Assembly (NCBI GenBank): GCA_964611095.1
Contig: CAZSWJ010000022.1
Coordinates: 1 to 16,382 of the forward strand
Direction of reading: 5' to 3'
Length of the DNA: 16,382 nt
From: CAZKJL01 sp964611095
GTDB lineage: Bacteria > Patescibacteriota > Gracilibacteria > Peribacterales > Peribacteraceae
Shown here: piece after piece, positions 1-6,447 of the stretch
How the letters are laid out: each line of letters opens with the position of its first letter
Numbering within the stretch: the first letter of the stretch is position 1
The notes under the pieces: generated by a model
Database searches by the model: none
Told to the model about the DNA's origin: nothing
Seen by the model: only the letters and a program-made list of their open reading frames with translations
Program-made: the position numbers and the translations under genes

Positions 1-293
1 GCGGAGAACGCGGGGTTGCCCGCGACCATGTGGCAGTTGATGCGGAAGCGCGTGCCGTCCTCCAGTTTGTACGAACAATCCAAATCTTGTTCCTGCTCGA
101 ACTTCTTCATCTGCGTCTCGGACAGAAAGTCCTGCATCAGTTCCGCGACTTGCTTCGATGAAAGAGAGGCCTCACCGCCGGACTGCAAGAGTCCGTCGAT
201 GCGGAGCATGGGCGCGTGCCCGGACACCACGTGGATGTCCGAAGCGTTCTTGTCCACCGCCGTTTGCCACAACATGTGATTCGGTGAGGCCAT
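1..293 (-). CDS. pilT: PilT, type IV pilus retraction ATPase (N-terminal part, cut by window edge)
   Basis: Translating the minus strand from the ATG at 293-291 gives an open frame of 97 codons that runs off the window at base 1. It begins MASPNHMLWQTAVDKNASDI and continues through HVVSGHAPMLRIDGLLQ. The ASDIHVVSG...P..RIDG pattern at residues 17-36 is the N-terminal PAS-like domain of PilT-type secretion ATPases. FRIN near residue 84 matches the strand leading to the ATPase core. In the family these hexameric ATPases drive pilus retraction at the inner membrane. The Walker motifs lie outside the window, so PilU or another PilT-like paralogue cannot be excluded. An in-frame TGA just upstream fixes the start region. 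A TGC-TATCAT extended -10 ends 6 bases before the ATG, and no Shine-Dalgarno sequence is visible. Confidence 0.85.
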   Translation of the reverse strand, partial: MASPNHMLWQTAVDKNASDIHVVSGHAPMLRIDGLLQSGGEASLSSKQVAELMQDFLSETQMKKFEQEQDLDCSYKLEDGTRFRINCHMVAGNPAFS

Positions 294-299
294 CACACC

Positions 300-328
300 A
301 TGATAGCACAAATCACGCTTTTTTTGAA
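300..328 (-). promoter_or_regulatory. pilT promoter, leaderless geometry
   Basis: On the minus strand TTCAAA (323-328) is followed after 17 bases by TATCAT (300-305), with the extended -10 TGC directly before it. Six bases separate TATCAT from the pilT ATG, so the predicted transcript would begin at or next to the start codon. Confidence 0.55.
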
Positions 329-362
329 GCACAAACAAGCCCTCTACGCCCTCTTGAGCTGC

Positions 363-617
363 TTAACGGTCCTTTGCCTTCCTGCCCATCTCCATGACGG
401 CCTTGCAGATCTTCTCCAGGCTGGGTTCGTCCAAATCGTAGTCGAAACCTTCTTCGAGCCAGTTGCTGAGCACCTGCGCCTCGCGATCTTTGTCCGGACC
501 CTCGTCTTCCGTTTGGGCCAAGGTCTGACGGACCAAGGTGGTGCGCCTGGAAAGGAGTTCGACGATTTGACGGTCGATGCCGTCCACTTGCCTGCGAAGT
601 TCGGGTACTGATGCCAT
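363..617 (-). CDS. Chorismate mutase-like (AroQ-fold) small helical protein
   Basis: With the ATG at 617-615 the protein has 84 residues, the usual size of a free-standing AroQ domain. The N-terminal pattern ELRRQVDGIDRQIVELLSRR (residues 6-25) is the long first helix of the family, and PDKDREAQVL (41-50) matches the conserved D-x-D-R-E region of the E. coli enzyme (D48, R51, E52). In the family the reaction is chorismate to prephenate. Two active-site residues are not apparent: there is no lysine between residues 26 and 42, where the catalytic Lys39 equivalent should be, and no glutamine near the C-terminus. Catalysis is therefore doubtful. The frame stays open 19 codons further upstream, to 674, but that extension lacks family similarity. 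A TATATC box sits 7 bases before the chosen ATG. pilT follows 69 bases downstream on the same strand. Confidence 0.65.
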   Translation of the reverse strand: MASVPELRRQVDGIDRQIVELLSRRTTLVRQTLAQTEDEGPDKDREAQVLSNWLEEGFDYDLDEPSLEKICKAVMEMGRKAKDR

Positions 618-624
618 CTCGGGC

Positions 625-630
625 GATATA
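625..630 (-). promoter_or_regulatory. -10-like box of the chorismate-mutase-like gene
   Basis: TATATC on the minus strand ends 7 bases before the ATG at 617. The only -35-like match is TTGCAA at a 19-bp spacing, so the site is weak by itself. It supports the 617 start over the longer frame. Confidence 0.35.
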
Positions 631-735
631 CTCTTCACATTTGAGGCTTTTGCAATTGACAGGAAAACGATCAATGGAAGGGTGTCAATTTGCTAACGAC
701 CACAGACACTGTCATTCGAGTATTCGGCTTTGCGT

Positions 736-744
736 TGCTACAAT
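736..744 (+). promoter_or_regulatory. ligA extended -10, leaderless geometry
   Basis: TGC followed by TACAAT (739-744) is an extended -10. It ends 6 bases before the ATG at 751. No good -35 is seen at 16-18 bp, which is tolerated for extended -10 promoters. Confidence 0.5.
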
Positions 745-750
745 CAGGAC

Positions 751-2856
751 ATGGACAAGGCTGCCGCCAAAGAACGAATCGGCCAACTGAAAACCGAGCT
801 GTGGCGACTCAACCGCGCGTACTTCACCGAGAACAAATCTTTGGTGCCCGAAAGCGTGCGTGACAGCCTCAAGCGTGAACTCATCGAACTGGAAACAACA
901 TACCCCGACCTCGTGACCCCGGACTCCCCCACCCAACGCGTGGGCGCGGCGCTCGACGGGAGGCTCCCGAAGGTGAAGCACCTGCATGCCAAAGAATCGC
1001 TCCAGGATGCGTTCAGTCGCGAGGACTTGGATGAGTGGGTCACGCAGATGAAGCGCGCACTCGGGAACGACGCAGCCGCCTTTGAGTATGAAACGGAGCT
1101 GAAGATCGATGGACTGAATATGTCGTTGGTGTATGAACTGGAAAGTGGAAAGATGAAAGTGGAAAGTACGAAAGTGCGGAAGTATCGGCTTCTGAGAGCC
1201 GTGACGCGGGGAAATGGCATTGAAGGAGAAGACGTGACGCATACCGTGAGAACGGTCGAAAGTTTGCCGCTCTCCTTTGAAGTGCCGAAAACATATGCGG
1301 ACAAAAAACTTCCGGAATTTTTGGAGATCGGGGGCGAGGTGTACATCGAGAAAGCGACCTTGAAGAAAATCAACGACGCGGTGCCCGATGAAGAAAAATT
1401 CGCGAACCCTCGCAATGCCGCCGCAGGATCGGTGCGCCAGCTCGACCCGGCCATCGCCGCGACGAGGGAGCTGAAGATGTACTGCTACGCGCTCGATGCG
1501 ACGAGTGCCGAAGCTCTCGGGATCAAGACGCAAGCCGAGCTCATGGATTTTTTGTTCGACTGCGGCATGCCCGTCGAAAAAACGTACAACGTCCTCACGT
1601 CCATCGACGCTGTGGAAAAACTCTACAAGGAGATCGGCAAGAAACGCGACTCGCTGCCGTACGACATCGACGGCATCGTCATCAAAGTGAATGACAGGCG
1701 CACGCAGAAAGATTTGGGCTCCACGGCCAAGGCACCCAGGTACGCCAGGGCGCTCAAATTCGAGGCCGAGCAGGCTTCTGCGCAGATCTTGGATATCGAG
1801 CTCCAGGTGGGCCGCACGGGTGCCATCACCCCCGTGGCGCACCTGAGTCCGGTACAACTCGCGGGCACGACGGTGACACGCGCGACACTCCACAACGAGG
1901 ACGAGATCCTCCGCCTCGGCATTTGTATCGGCGACACCGTCATCGTCCGCAAAGCGGGCGACATCATTCCCGAAGTGATGGAAGTGCTCGAGAATCTGCG
2001 ACCGAAGACCGCCAAGCAGTACCGCTACCCCAAGCACTGCCCGAGCTGCGGCACGGACCTCGTGCGCCCGGACGGCGAAGCGGTGCATCGTTGCCCGAAC
2101 CCGAACTGCACCGCGGTGCGAAGAGAACGCATCGAACACTTCGCGTCGCGCTACGCCATGAACATCGAGGGACTCGGCATCGAAACCGTGGATACGCTCA
2201 TCGACGCCAAGCTCGTGAGCGACGCAGGCGACATCTTCTTCTTGGCCGAAACGGACCTTCTGGGCTTGCCGCTCTTCAAGGAGAAGAAAGCCGGAAACCT
2301 GCTCGCGGCCATCGAAAAGGCGCGCCACATTCCGCTGGAGCGCTTCCTCTTCGCGCTCGGCATTCGCCACATCGGCCGCGAGACTGCGGAACTTCTTGCC
2401 CGTCGCATCGATTGGAACGCGGGAGCAAAAAAAGAAATCACGCCCGTACACATGGGAGACATCCTGAAAAAACTCACGGCCGACGAACTCTTCACCATCG
2501 ACGGCATCGGCGAAGCGGTGGTGGAAACATTGGCCGAGTGGACGCACGACGATGACAACAGACAAGTGCTCCACAAATTGGAAAACGGCGGCGTACGGCT
2601 CGTACTTCCGGCATCGTCGAATGTGGAGCAAACGTTCGCCGGAAAGGTCTTCGTGATCACGGGAACGCTGCCGAGTTTGGGGCGTGAGCAAGCCAAAGAA
2701 ATGATCAAGGACCGCGGCGGAAAAGTGAGCGGATCGGTGAGCAAGAAAACGAATTACCTGCTGCTCGGCGCGGACGCCGGAAGCAAGCTCGATGACGCGG
2801 TGAAACTCGGCGTGCCGACGATCGACGAAGCGGAGTTCCTGACGATGTGCCGCTAA
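751..2856 (+). CDS. ligA: NAD-dependent DNA ligase LigA
   Basis: The enzyme seals nicks in duplex DNA using NAD+, and is needed in replication and repair. From the ATG at 751 the protein has 701 residues, close to the family norm. The order is complete: Ia domain, adenylation domain with the nucleophile lysine in ELKIDG (K118), GEVYIEK (195-201), NPRNAAAGSVRQLDP (219-233) and LPYDIDGIVIKVN (302-314), OB fold, a four-cysteine zinc finger (C430, C433, C448, C453), helix-hairpin-helix repeats (about 470-600) and a C-terminal BRCT domain (about 626-701). The frame also contains a TTG seven codons earlier, but that codon lies upstream of the -10 box, so 751 is preferred. An unusual insertion of about 15 residues coded by a tandem repeat (1141-1185) interrupts the usual loop before RAVTRGNG. 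Confidence 0.97.
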   Translation: MDKAAAKERIGQLKTELWRLNRAYFTENKSLVPESVRDSLKRELIELETTYPDLVTPDSPTQRVGAALDGRLPKVKHLHAKESLQDAFSREDLDEWVTQMKRALGNDAAAFEYETELKIDGLNMSLVYELESGKMKVESTKVRKYRLLRAVTRGNGIEGEDVTHTVRTVESLPLSFEVPKTYADKKLPEFLEIGGEVYIEKATLKKINDAVPDEEKFANPRNAAAGSVRQLDPAIAATRELKMYCYALDATSAEALGIKTQAELMDFLFDCGMPVEKTYNVLTSIDAVEKLYKEIGKKRDSLPYDIDGIVIKVNDRRTQKDLGSTAKAPRYARALKFEAEQASAQILDIELQVGRTGAITPVAHLSPVQLAGTTVTRATLHNEDEILRLGICIGDTVIVRKAGDIIPEVMEVLENLRPKTAKQYRYPKHCPSCGTDLVRPDGEAVHRCPNPNCTAVRRERIEHFASRYAMNIEGLGIETVDTLIDAKLVSDAGDIFFLAETDLLGLPLFKEKKAGNLLAAIEKARHIPLERFLFALGIRHIGRETAELLARRIDWNAGAKKEITPVHMGDILKKLTADELFTIDGIGEAVVETLAEWTHDDDNRQVLHKLENGGVRLVLPASSNVEQTFAGKVFVITGTLPSLGREQAKEMIKDRGGKVSGSVSKKTNYLLLGADAGSKLDDAVKLGVPTIDEAEFLTMCR
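1141..1185 (+). repeat. Purine-rich 14-15 bp tandem repeat inside ligA
   Basis: GAAAGTGGAAAG occurs exactly at 1141-1152 and again at 1155-1166, and a degenerate third unit, GAAAGTGCGGAAG, lies at 1170-1182. The repeat is in frame and codes a Lys/Glu/Ser/Val-rich segment (about residues 131-145) in the adenylation domain. Confidence 0.75.
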
Positions 2857-2860
2857 TTTC

Positions 2861-2888
2861 TTGACACGAGTGACGCGCGTCATACAAT
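2861..2888 (+). promoter_or_regulatory. Consensus promoter with a 12-bp palindrome in its spacer
   Basis: TTGACA (2861-2866) matches the -35 consensus exactly. TACAAT (2883-2888) follows after 16 bases. The last 12 spacer bases, TGACGCGCGTCA (2871-2882), form a perfect palindrome that abuts the -10, which is a classic position for a repressor operator. The site begins 5 bases after the ligA stop codon and faces the N-acetylglutamate-synthase-like gene. Confidence 0.7.
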
Positions 2889-2897
2889 GCGCTCCTG

Positions 2898-2966
2898 ATG
2901 TTTCTTCCACGACCACTCGCTGTCCGTCCGACTCGCCTCTCCGGCGAGACTGCAGTGTGTGCGTAA
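2898..2966 (+). CDS. Possible 22-residue leader peptide with three Arg codons
   Basis: The ATG at 2898 lies 9 bases after the TACAAT of the strong promoter, so it would be the first start on a leaderless transcript. The frame has 22 sense codons and ends in TAA at 2964-2966. It begins MFLPRPLAVRPTR and has arginine at codons 5, 10 and 13. Its 3' half overlaps two mutually exclusive hairpins. The following gene resembles an arginine-pathway enzyme. I know no homologue, and the ORF could be chance; the case rests on position and structure only. Confidence 0.3.
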   Translation: MFLPRPLAVRPTRLSGETAVCA

Positions 2967-2996
2967 GTGATGAAACGAAACTGCAGAATCCCGGAG
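2932..2996 (+). promoter_or_regulatory. Mutually exclusive leader hairpins (possible attenuator)
   Basis: Hairpin A is CTCGCC (2932-2937), a 5-base loop and GGCGAG (2943-2948). Hairpin B pairs CTCCGG (2939-2944) with CCGGAG (2991-2996) and CTGCAG (2950-2955) with CTGCAG (2981-2986). The two share bases 2939-2948 and so cannot coexist. A run of five T follows at 3011-3015, preceded by CGCCG (3006-3010), which could pair with CGGCG (2942-2946). Alternative pairing is visible, but a strong terminator stem is not. Confidence 0.4.
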
Positions 2997-3017
2997 TCCG
3001 AGAGACGCCGTTTTTCT

Positions 3018-3023
3018 TAGAAT
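3018..3023 (+). promoter_or_regulatory. Proximal -10-like box of the amino-acid kinase/acetyltransferase gene
   Basis: TAGAAT ends 8 bases before the ATG at 3032, the same geometry as other genes in this window. No -35 consensus is seen at 16-18 bp. It may be a second start point below the strong promoter at 2861-2888. Confidence 0.35.
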
Positions 3024-3031
3024 TCCCTTCC

Positions 3032-4288
3032 ATGCTCAAAGACGTTCCCAGAGAAGCACAGGCCTACGCCGACATCCTCCACGGCAGAACGTTGGTCCTC
3101 AAGGCCAGCGGTGCCGAGATCAACGGTCCGGATTTCTCCGTTCTTGCGGAAGATGTTCGCGATCTCGTGAGCCGCGGCGTGAAGATCGTCCTCGTCTTCG
3201 GCGGCGGCGACCAAATCAACGAGCACTACGGAAAATTTTCCGCGGAGCCGCGCACGAAGATCGACGGCGTCGGCGTCACGGATGAGAACGTGCTCCGGCA
3301 CGGCGTGCTCCCCGCCTTTCAGGAGATCCGCGGAAAGATCGCCGCAGCGCTGCCCGAAGCCAATATTCTGGAGACCGATGACCTCGTCTGTGACTACGTC
3401 GAGGACAGGCGTTACGGCCTTGTGGGCGTACCGAAGGAACTCATCTTGCCCGATACGAACCTGAGCGTCGTCGGCTTCGCCGGAAAAGTGGGCAACCAAG
3501 AAGTGAACGTGAACGCCGATGACGTCGCCATGCAGCTTGCGAAGCAATGCAAAGATGAAATCGAAGAGCTGATTCTGCTCACCGGTACCGGCGGCGTGCT
3601 GGACAACCAAGGAAAGGTCGTGTCGCTGCTCTCGGATGCCAAGCTCGATGAAATCATCGAAGGCAGATCGAAGAGCGTCGGCGTGAACGGCGGCATGCTC
3701 AAGAAAATCAAAGAGGTGCGCCGTGCGCTCGACCTCGTGGGCAAAGTCGTCATCACCAAAACCAGCGCGCTCGAACGCGAACTCTTGCAGTGGATGGGTG
3801 ACGGCACGCTGTGCATCGACGGCAAGCAGATGAAAGCCGGCAGCATGCGCTACACCGAAGGACCGATCTTCGACGCCATGCACGCCGAACACGTGCGCAC
3901 GGGCGTCTTCCGAGCCAGGAGCCCCGAAGAGGTGGAACGCTTGAAGATGAACCACAAGGTGGTGCGCATCAAAAATTCGCCGCTCGGCGGCTTTTCACCG
4001 GTACCGAACGGCGATTGGCTGGAACTCGGCGCGGTGTGGGCGGGCACCATCGGCAACGGTGTGGGCAGAATGGTCATGGACGCATCGCTTGAGCATGCGG
4101 GAAGGAGAAAGATGTTCGCGCTCTCGGCCAATGACGATGCCGTTTCGGCGTTCAAGGCGCACCCCGGGTTCGATTCGCTGGGTCCGCTGAGCGATGTGAA
4201 GGGTTCGGAACGAATCCCGGCGCATTTGAGCGACTACGATACGACGAAGAGGAACCCGCACGTCTTCATCGCCAAGCGAAAGGCCTAG
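3032..4288 (+). CDS. Amino-acid kinase plus GNAT protein, N-acetylglutamate synthase-like
   Basis: From the ATG at 3032 the product has 418 residues. Residues 18-265 look like an amino-acid kinase (acetylglutamate kinase type) domain: TLVLKASGAEI (20-30), VLVFGGGDQIN (53-63), LILLTGTGGVLDNQGKV (180-196) and VNGGMLKKIKEV (218-229). Residues 300-417 resemble a GNAT acetyltransferase, with LELGAVWAGTIGNGVGRMVM (330-349) as the acetyl-CoA-binding strand and loop. This is the layout of ArgA-type N-acetylglutamate synthase, which makes N-acetylglutamate from glutamate and acetyl-CoA. No other arginine genes are in the window, so the substrate is uncertain, and a kinase or other acyltransfer role is possible. 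The frame is open upstream to 2861, but that part overlaps the promoter and lacks similarity. The stop codon overlaps that of the convergent methyltransferase gene. Confidence 0.75.
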   Translation: MLKDVPREAQAYADILHGRTLVLKASGAEINGPDFSVLAEDVRDLVSRGVKIVLVFGGGDQINEHYGKFSAEPRTKIDGVGVTDENVLRHGVLPAFQEIRGKIAAALPEANILETDDLVCDYVEDRRYGLVGVPKELILPDTNLSVVGFAGKVGNQEVNVNADDVAMQLAKQCKDEIEELILLTGTGGVLDNQGKVVSLLSDAKLDEIIEGRSKSVGVNGGMLKKIKEVRRALDLVGKVVITKTSALERELLQWMGDGTLCIDGKQMKAGSMRYTEGPIFDAMHAEHVRTGVFRARSPEEVERLKMNHKVVRIKNSPLGGFSPVPNGDWLELGAVWAGTIGNGVGRMVMDASLEHAGRRKMFALSANDDAVSAFKAHPGFDSLGPLSDVKGSERIPAHLSDYDTTKRNPHVFIAKRKA

Positions 4289-5220
4289 TTGAGGTAGCCC
4301 TTCATCATATCGAGCGTCTGCTCGGAGATGACACCGCCCGCGGCATCCAGGTGACGTACCTGCCACGACAAATTGATCTTCACTTTCCAGCGCGTGTCGG
4401 AGTGCAGTGAGACGGAGACCGATTCGCCTTTGGCGAGCGTGATGGGCTCCAGGAGCGGCAGGAAAATCTGTTCCCAGTGCGTCGGTTTTTCGAGCGGACT
4501 CGTGCTGAGCGTGATGCCGGGAACAAGTTCGGCGTCCCACCACAGGGCGAAGCCGTGCACCGTGCATTTCTGATCGACCTTCCACGTTTCGACGCCTTTG
4601 CGGACGCTGGCGTTCTTTTTGGAAAAATCGACCTCGTCCCATTGTCGGATGCTGCCGTTTTCCGCAAGCAGATCTTCTTTTTTCAGCGTCTTCACGTAGA
4701 TGTTGTTCTGCGCGATGGCGCGCGCTTCGTCGAACTTCATGTCGAAGCCCGCATCCCACACATCAACGTCTTTGGGGATGCGATCCGACACCACGGGACA
4801 GACGAACTGCCGGATTTTTCCGGGGATGATGACGGCGTTGGGCTTGAGAAACCGCTTCGCATCTTCCACGGACTCGATGATGTTCTCTTCGAGTGCGTAG
4901 TTGCCGAGCGTTTCGGAGATGAGAATGTCGGCGTACGGAATCTCCGTGGTCTTGATATCGGTGGAGTGACGCGCAATGAACGTACCGTTCTTGATGCCGT
5001 TGCGTGCGGCGAGCTTCAGGCTGATGTCGATGATCTCTCCGCCTTCGATGTACGTGACGTGTTTGGCACCCGCGCGTGCGGCAAGAAAGCCCAGGAAGCC
5101 CGTGCCCGAGCCCAGATCGATGACCGTGGACTTGTTCGGTACGACGACCTCTTTGATAGCCTTGGCGAAGGCTTCGTTGCGAACGGCGTCGCCGATGAGT
5201 TTGCGCTGGAGCTCGATCAT
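4285..5220 (-). CDS. PRMT-like class I SAM-dependent methyltransferase
   Basis: The 311-residue product has a class I methyltransferase core: VIDLGSGTGFLG (33-44) binds SAM, and the acidic residue after the second strand is E60. Three features are specific to the protein arginine methyltransferase family. A double-E loop, SETLGNYALEE (102-112), has E103 and E112 nine residues apart, as in eukaryotic PRMTs. It is followed by FLKPNAVIIP (125-133 region). The C-terminal beta-barrel half has a THW loop, THWEQIFLPLLEPI (247-260), with AKGESVSVSL (263-272) after it. In the family, monomethyl- or dimethylarginine is formed on proteins; the substrate here is unknown. There is no signal peptide or membrane segment, so it is probably cytoplasmic. 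It converges on the preceding gene and diverges from the M23 gene. Confidence 0.8.
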   Translation of the reverse strand: MIELQRKLIGDAVRNEAFAKAIKEVVVPNKSTVIDLGSGTGFLGFLAARAGAKHVTYIEGGEIIDISLKLAARNGIKNGTFIARHSTDIKTTEIPYADILISETLGNYALEENIIESVEDAKRFLKPNAVIIPGKIRQFVCPVVSDRIPKDVDVWDAGFDMKFDEARAIAQNNIYVKTLKKEDLLAENGSIRQWDEVDFSKKNASVRKGVETWKVDQKCTVHGFALWWDAELVPGITLSTSPLEKPTHWEQIFLPLLEPITLAKGESVSVSLHSDTRWKVKINLSWQVRHLDAAGGVISEQTLDMMKGYLN

Positions 5221-5248
5221 TGGGGAATAGCTTAGCTGAAACTTGAGA

Positions 5249-5335
5249 GGCGGCTAGCGGGTGGCGAGTGGCGGATAGATTCATCTTGTCTGAAATTCTC
5301 GAAACGGGGACACTACCCGCTAACCGCTACTCGCT
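5249..5335. repeat. Palindromic dispersed repeat, copy 1
   Basis: The divergent spacer between the methyltransferase and M23 genes holds TAGCGGGT (5255-5262) and its complement ACCCGCTA (5315-5322). Further AGCGG/GCGAGT variants flank both arms. The left arm, ending in GCGGATAGA, and the inverted right arm resemble the element at 9883-9936, which also lies in a divergent spacer. Confidence 0.55.
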
Positions 5336-5341
5336 CATCCC

Positions 5342-6030
5342 ATGATCTTCTGCCCGCTTCCCGGCAAACCGCTCATCACCCAAGGCTTCGGACAAAATCC
5401 GGACGTCTACGCGCAGTTCGGCTACGAGGGACACAACGGCATCGACTTCGGCATTCCCGAAGGCACGCCGATCTACGCTCCGCACGACGGCACCATCACG
5501 GTGAAGGACGAAGGAACGCAGAACTACGGACTCTCGGTCGTCATCGATGACGGCAAACGAAGAAGCCTGCTCGCGCACTTGTCGCAGGCAACCGTGGCAA
5601 GCGGCCAATGGATCAGCCAAGGCGACCCCATCGGACTCAGCGGGAAGAGCGGCATGTGCACGGGCCCGCATCTGCACTGGACGTTCAAGCTGCTCAAAAA
5701 CGGCGTCGTGCAGAACAAGAACAACGGCTTCGACGGAGCCATGGACCCCACCGAAGTGACGCGTCTGTGGCTGCCCCAGAATCTGCATGCCGATGCCGAG
5801 TACACCGATGACGCCAAGGCATACCTGAGCATGACGTTCGGCCCGGACCGATACATCAAAGGCAAAACNNNNNNNNNNNNNNNNNNNNNNNNNNNNNNNN
5901 NNNNNNNNNNNNNNNNNNNNNNNNNNNNNNNNNNNNNNNNNNNNNNNNNNNNNNNNNNNNNNNNNNNNCCAAGGCATACCTGAGCATGACGTTCGGCCCG
6001 GACCGATACATCAAAGGCAAAACGGCCTGA
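5342..6030 (+). CDS. M23-family (LytM-type) metallopeptidase, interrupted by an assembly gap
   Basis: M23 peptidases cut peptide cross-links in peptidoglycan with a zinc ion. The zinc and catalytic residues are all visible: H31 and D35 in HNGIDFG (31-37), H79 in LLAHLS (77-81 region), and H110 and H112 in GPHLHW (109-113). The frame reaches the N run at 5869. If the Ns and one copy of the flanking 55-bp repeat are removed, it continues in frame through GKTA to the TGA at 6028-6030, giving 177 residues. No signal peptide, membrane helix or cell-wall-binding domain is present, which is unusual for an exported enzyme. It could leave the cell by another route or act as an endolysin-like protein. 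The neighbours mscL and the methyltransferase do not settle its role. The start is the first ATG after a palindromic repeat; there is no Shine-Dalgarno site. Confidence 0.85.
5814..6023. other. Assembly gap of 100 N flanked by a 55-bp direct duplicate
   Basis: Bases 5814-5868 are identical to 5969-6023, and exactly 100 N (5869-5968) lie between. Merging the two copies restores the M23 reading frame. This is a scaffolding artefact of overlapping contig ends, not a biological repeat. Confidence 0.95.
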
Positions 6031-6037
6031 CGAAGCG

Positions 6038-6043
6038 TATAAT
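6038..6043 (+). promoter_or_regulatory. mscL -10 box
   Basis: A perfect TATAAT lies 8 bases after the M23 stop codon and ends 22 bases before the mscL ATG, which implies a short leader of about 15 bases. The -35 region is poor. The leader is pyrimidine-rich and has no Shine-Dalgarno sequence. Confidence 0.5.
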
Positions 6044-6065
6044 CGGCTCACCTTCCCTCCACACC

Positions 6066-6446
6066 ATGAAGAACGTCCTCAAAGAATTCCGCGACTTCGC
6101 CATCAAGGGCAACGTGCTGGACCTTGCCGTGGGTCTCGTCATCGGCGCCTCGTTCGGAAAGATCGTCTCGTCGCTCGTCGGCGATGTGCTGATGCCCACA
6201 CTCGGACTCATCATGGGAAAGCTGGATTTCTCCTCGCTCGCACTCACCGTCGGCGAATCAAAGATCGCCTACGGCATGTTCATTCAGTCGGTCGTGGACT
6301 TCGTCATCGTGGCGTTCTGTATCTTCATCGTCATCAAGCAGGTGAACCGCTTCAAGAAGAGCGCTCCTCCTCCCCCGCCGCCTCCGGCTCCGAAAGAAGA
6401 AGTGAAACTGCTCACCGAAATCCGCGACGCTCTGCGTTCGCAGTAG
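6066..6446 (+). CDS. mscL: Large-conductance mechanosensitive channel MscL
   Basis: MscL opens under high membrane tension and releases solutes during osmotic downshock. The 126-residue product has the typical order. A short amphipathic N-terminal helix (KNVLKEFRDFAIKGNVLDLA) leads into the pore-lining first membrane helix (about 16-45, LAVGLVIGASFGKIVSSLVG). A periplasmic loop follows, then a second membrane helix (about 69-92), a cytoplasmic linker with seven consecutive prolines (101-107), and the C-terminal helix EEVKLLTEIRDAL that forms the cytoplasmic bundle. The polyproline linker is longer than is common but lies at the usual variable site. The gene ends one base before the convergent GIY-YIG stop codon. 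Confidence 0.96.
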   Translation: MKNVLKEFRDFAIKGNVLDLAVGLVIGASFGKIVSSLVGDVLMPTLGLIMGKLDFSSLALTVGESKIAYGMFIQSVVDFVIVAFCIFIVIKQVNRFKKSAPPPPPPPAPKEEVKLLTEIRDALRSQ

Positions 6447-6447
6447 A

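Noticed and set aside
16..279. An 87-codon open frame on the plus strand at the window start
   Set aside because: The opposite strand codes the PilT N-terminus with clear motifs; the plus-strand frame is Ser/Cys-rich and featureless.
712..3039. A 775-codon open frame on the minus strand across ligA
   Set aside because: It is antisense to a clearly functional ligA, has low-complexity His/Arg/Val-rich composition and no recognisable motif. It arises because ligA codon use avoids codons that create stops in that frame.
5814..6023. The 55-bp direct repeats around both N runs as biological repeats or att sites
   Set aside because: Both have the same length and an exact match, surround exactly 100 N, and restore reading frames when merged. 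They are assembly artefacts.
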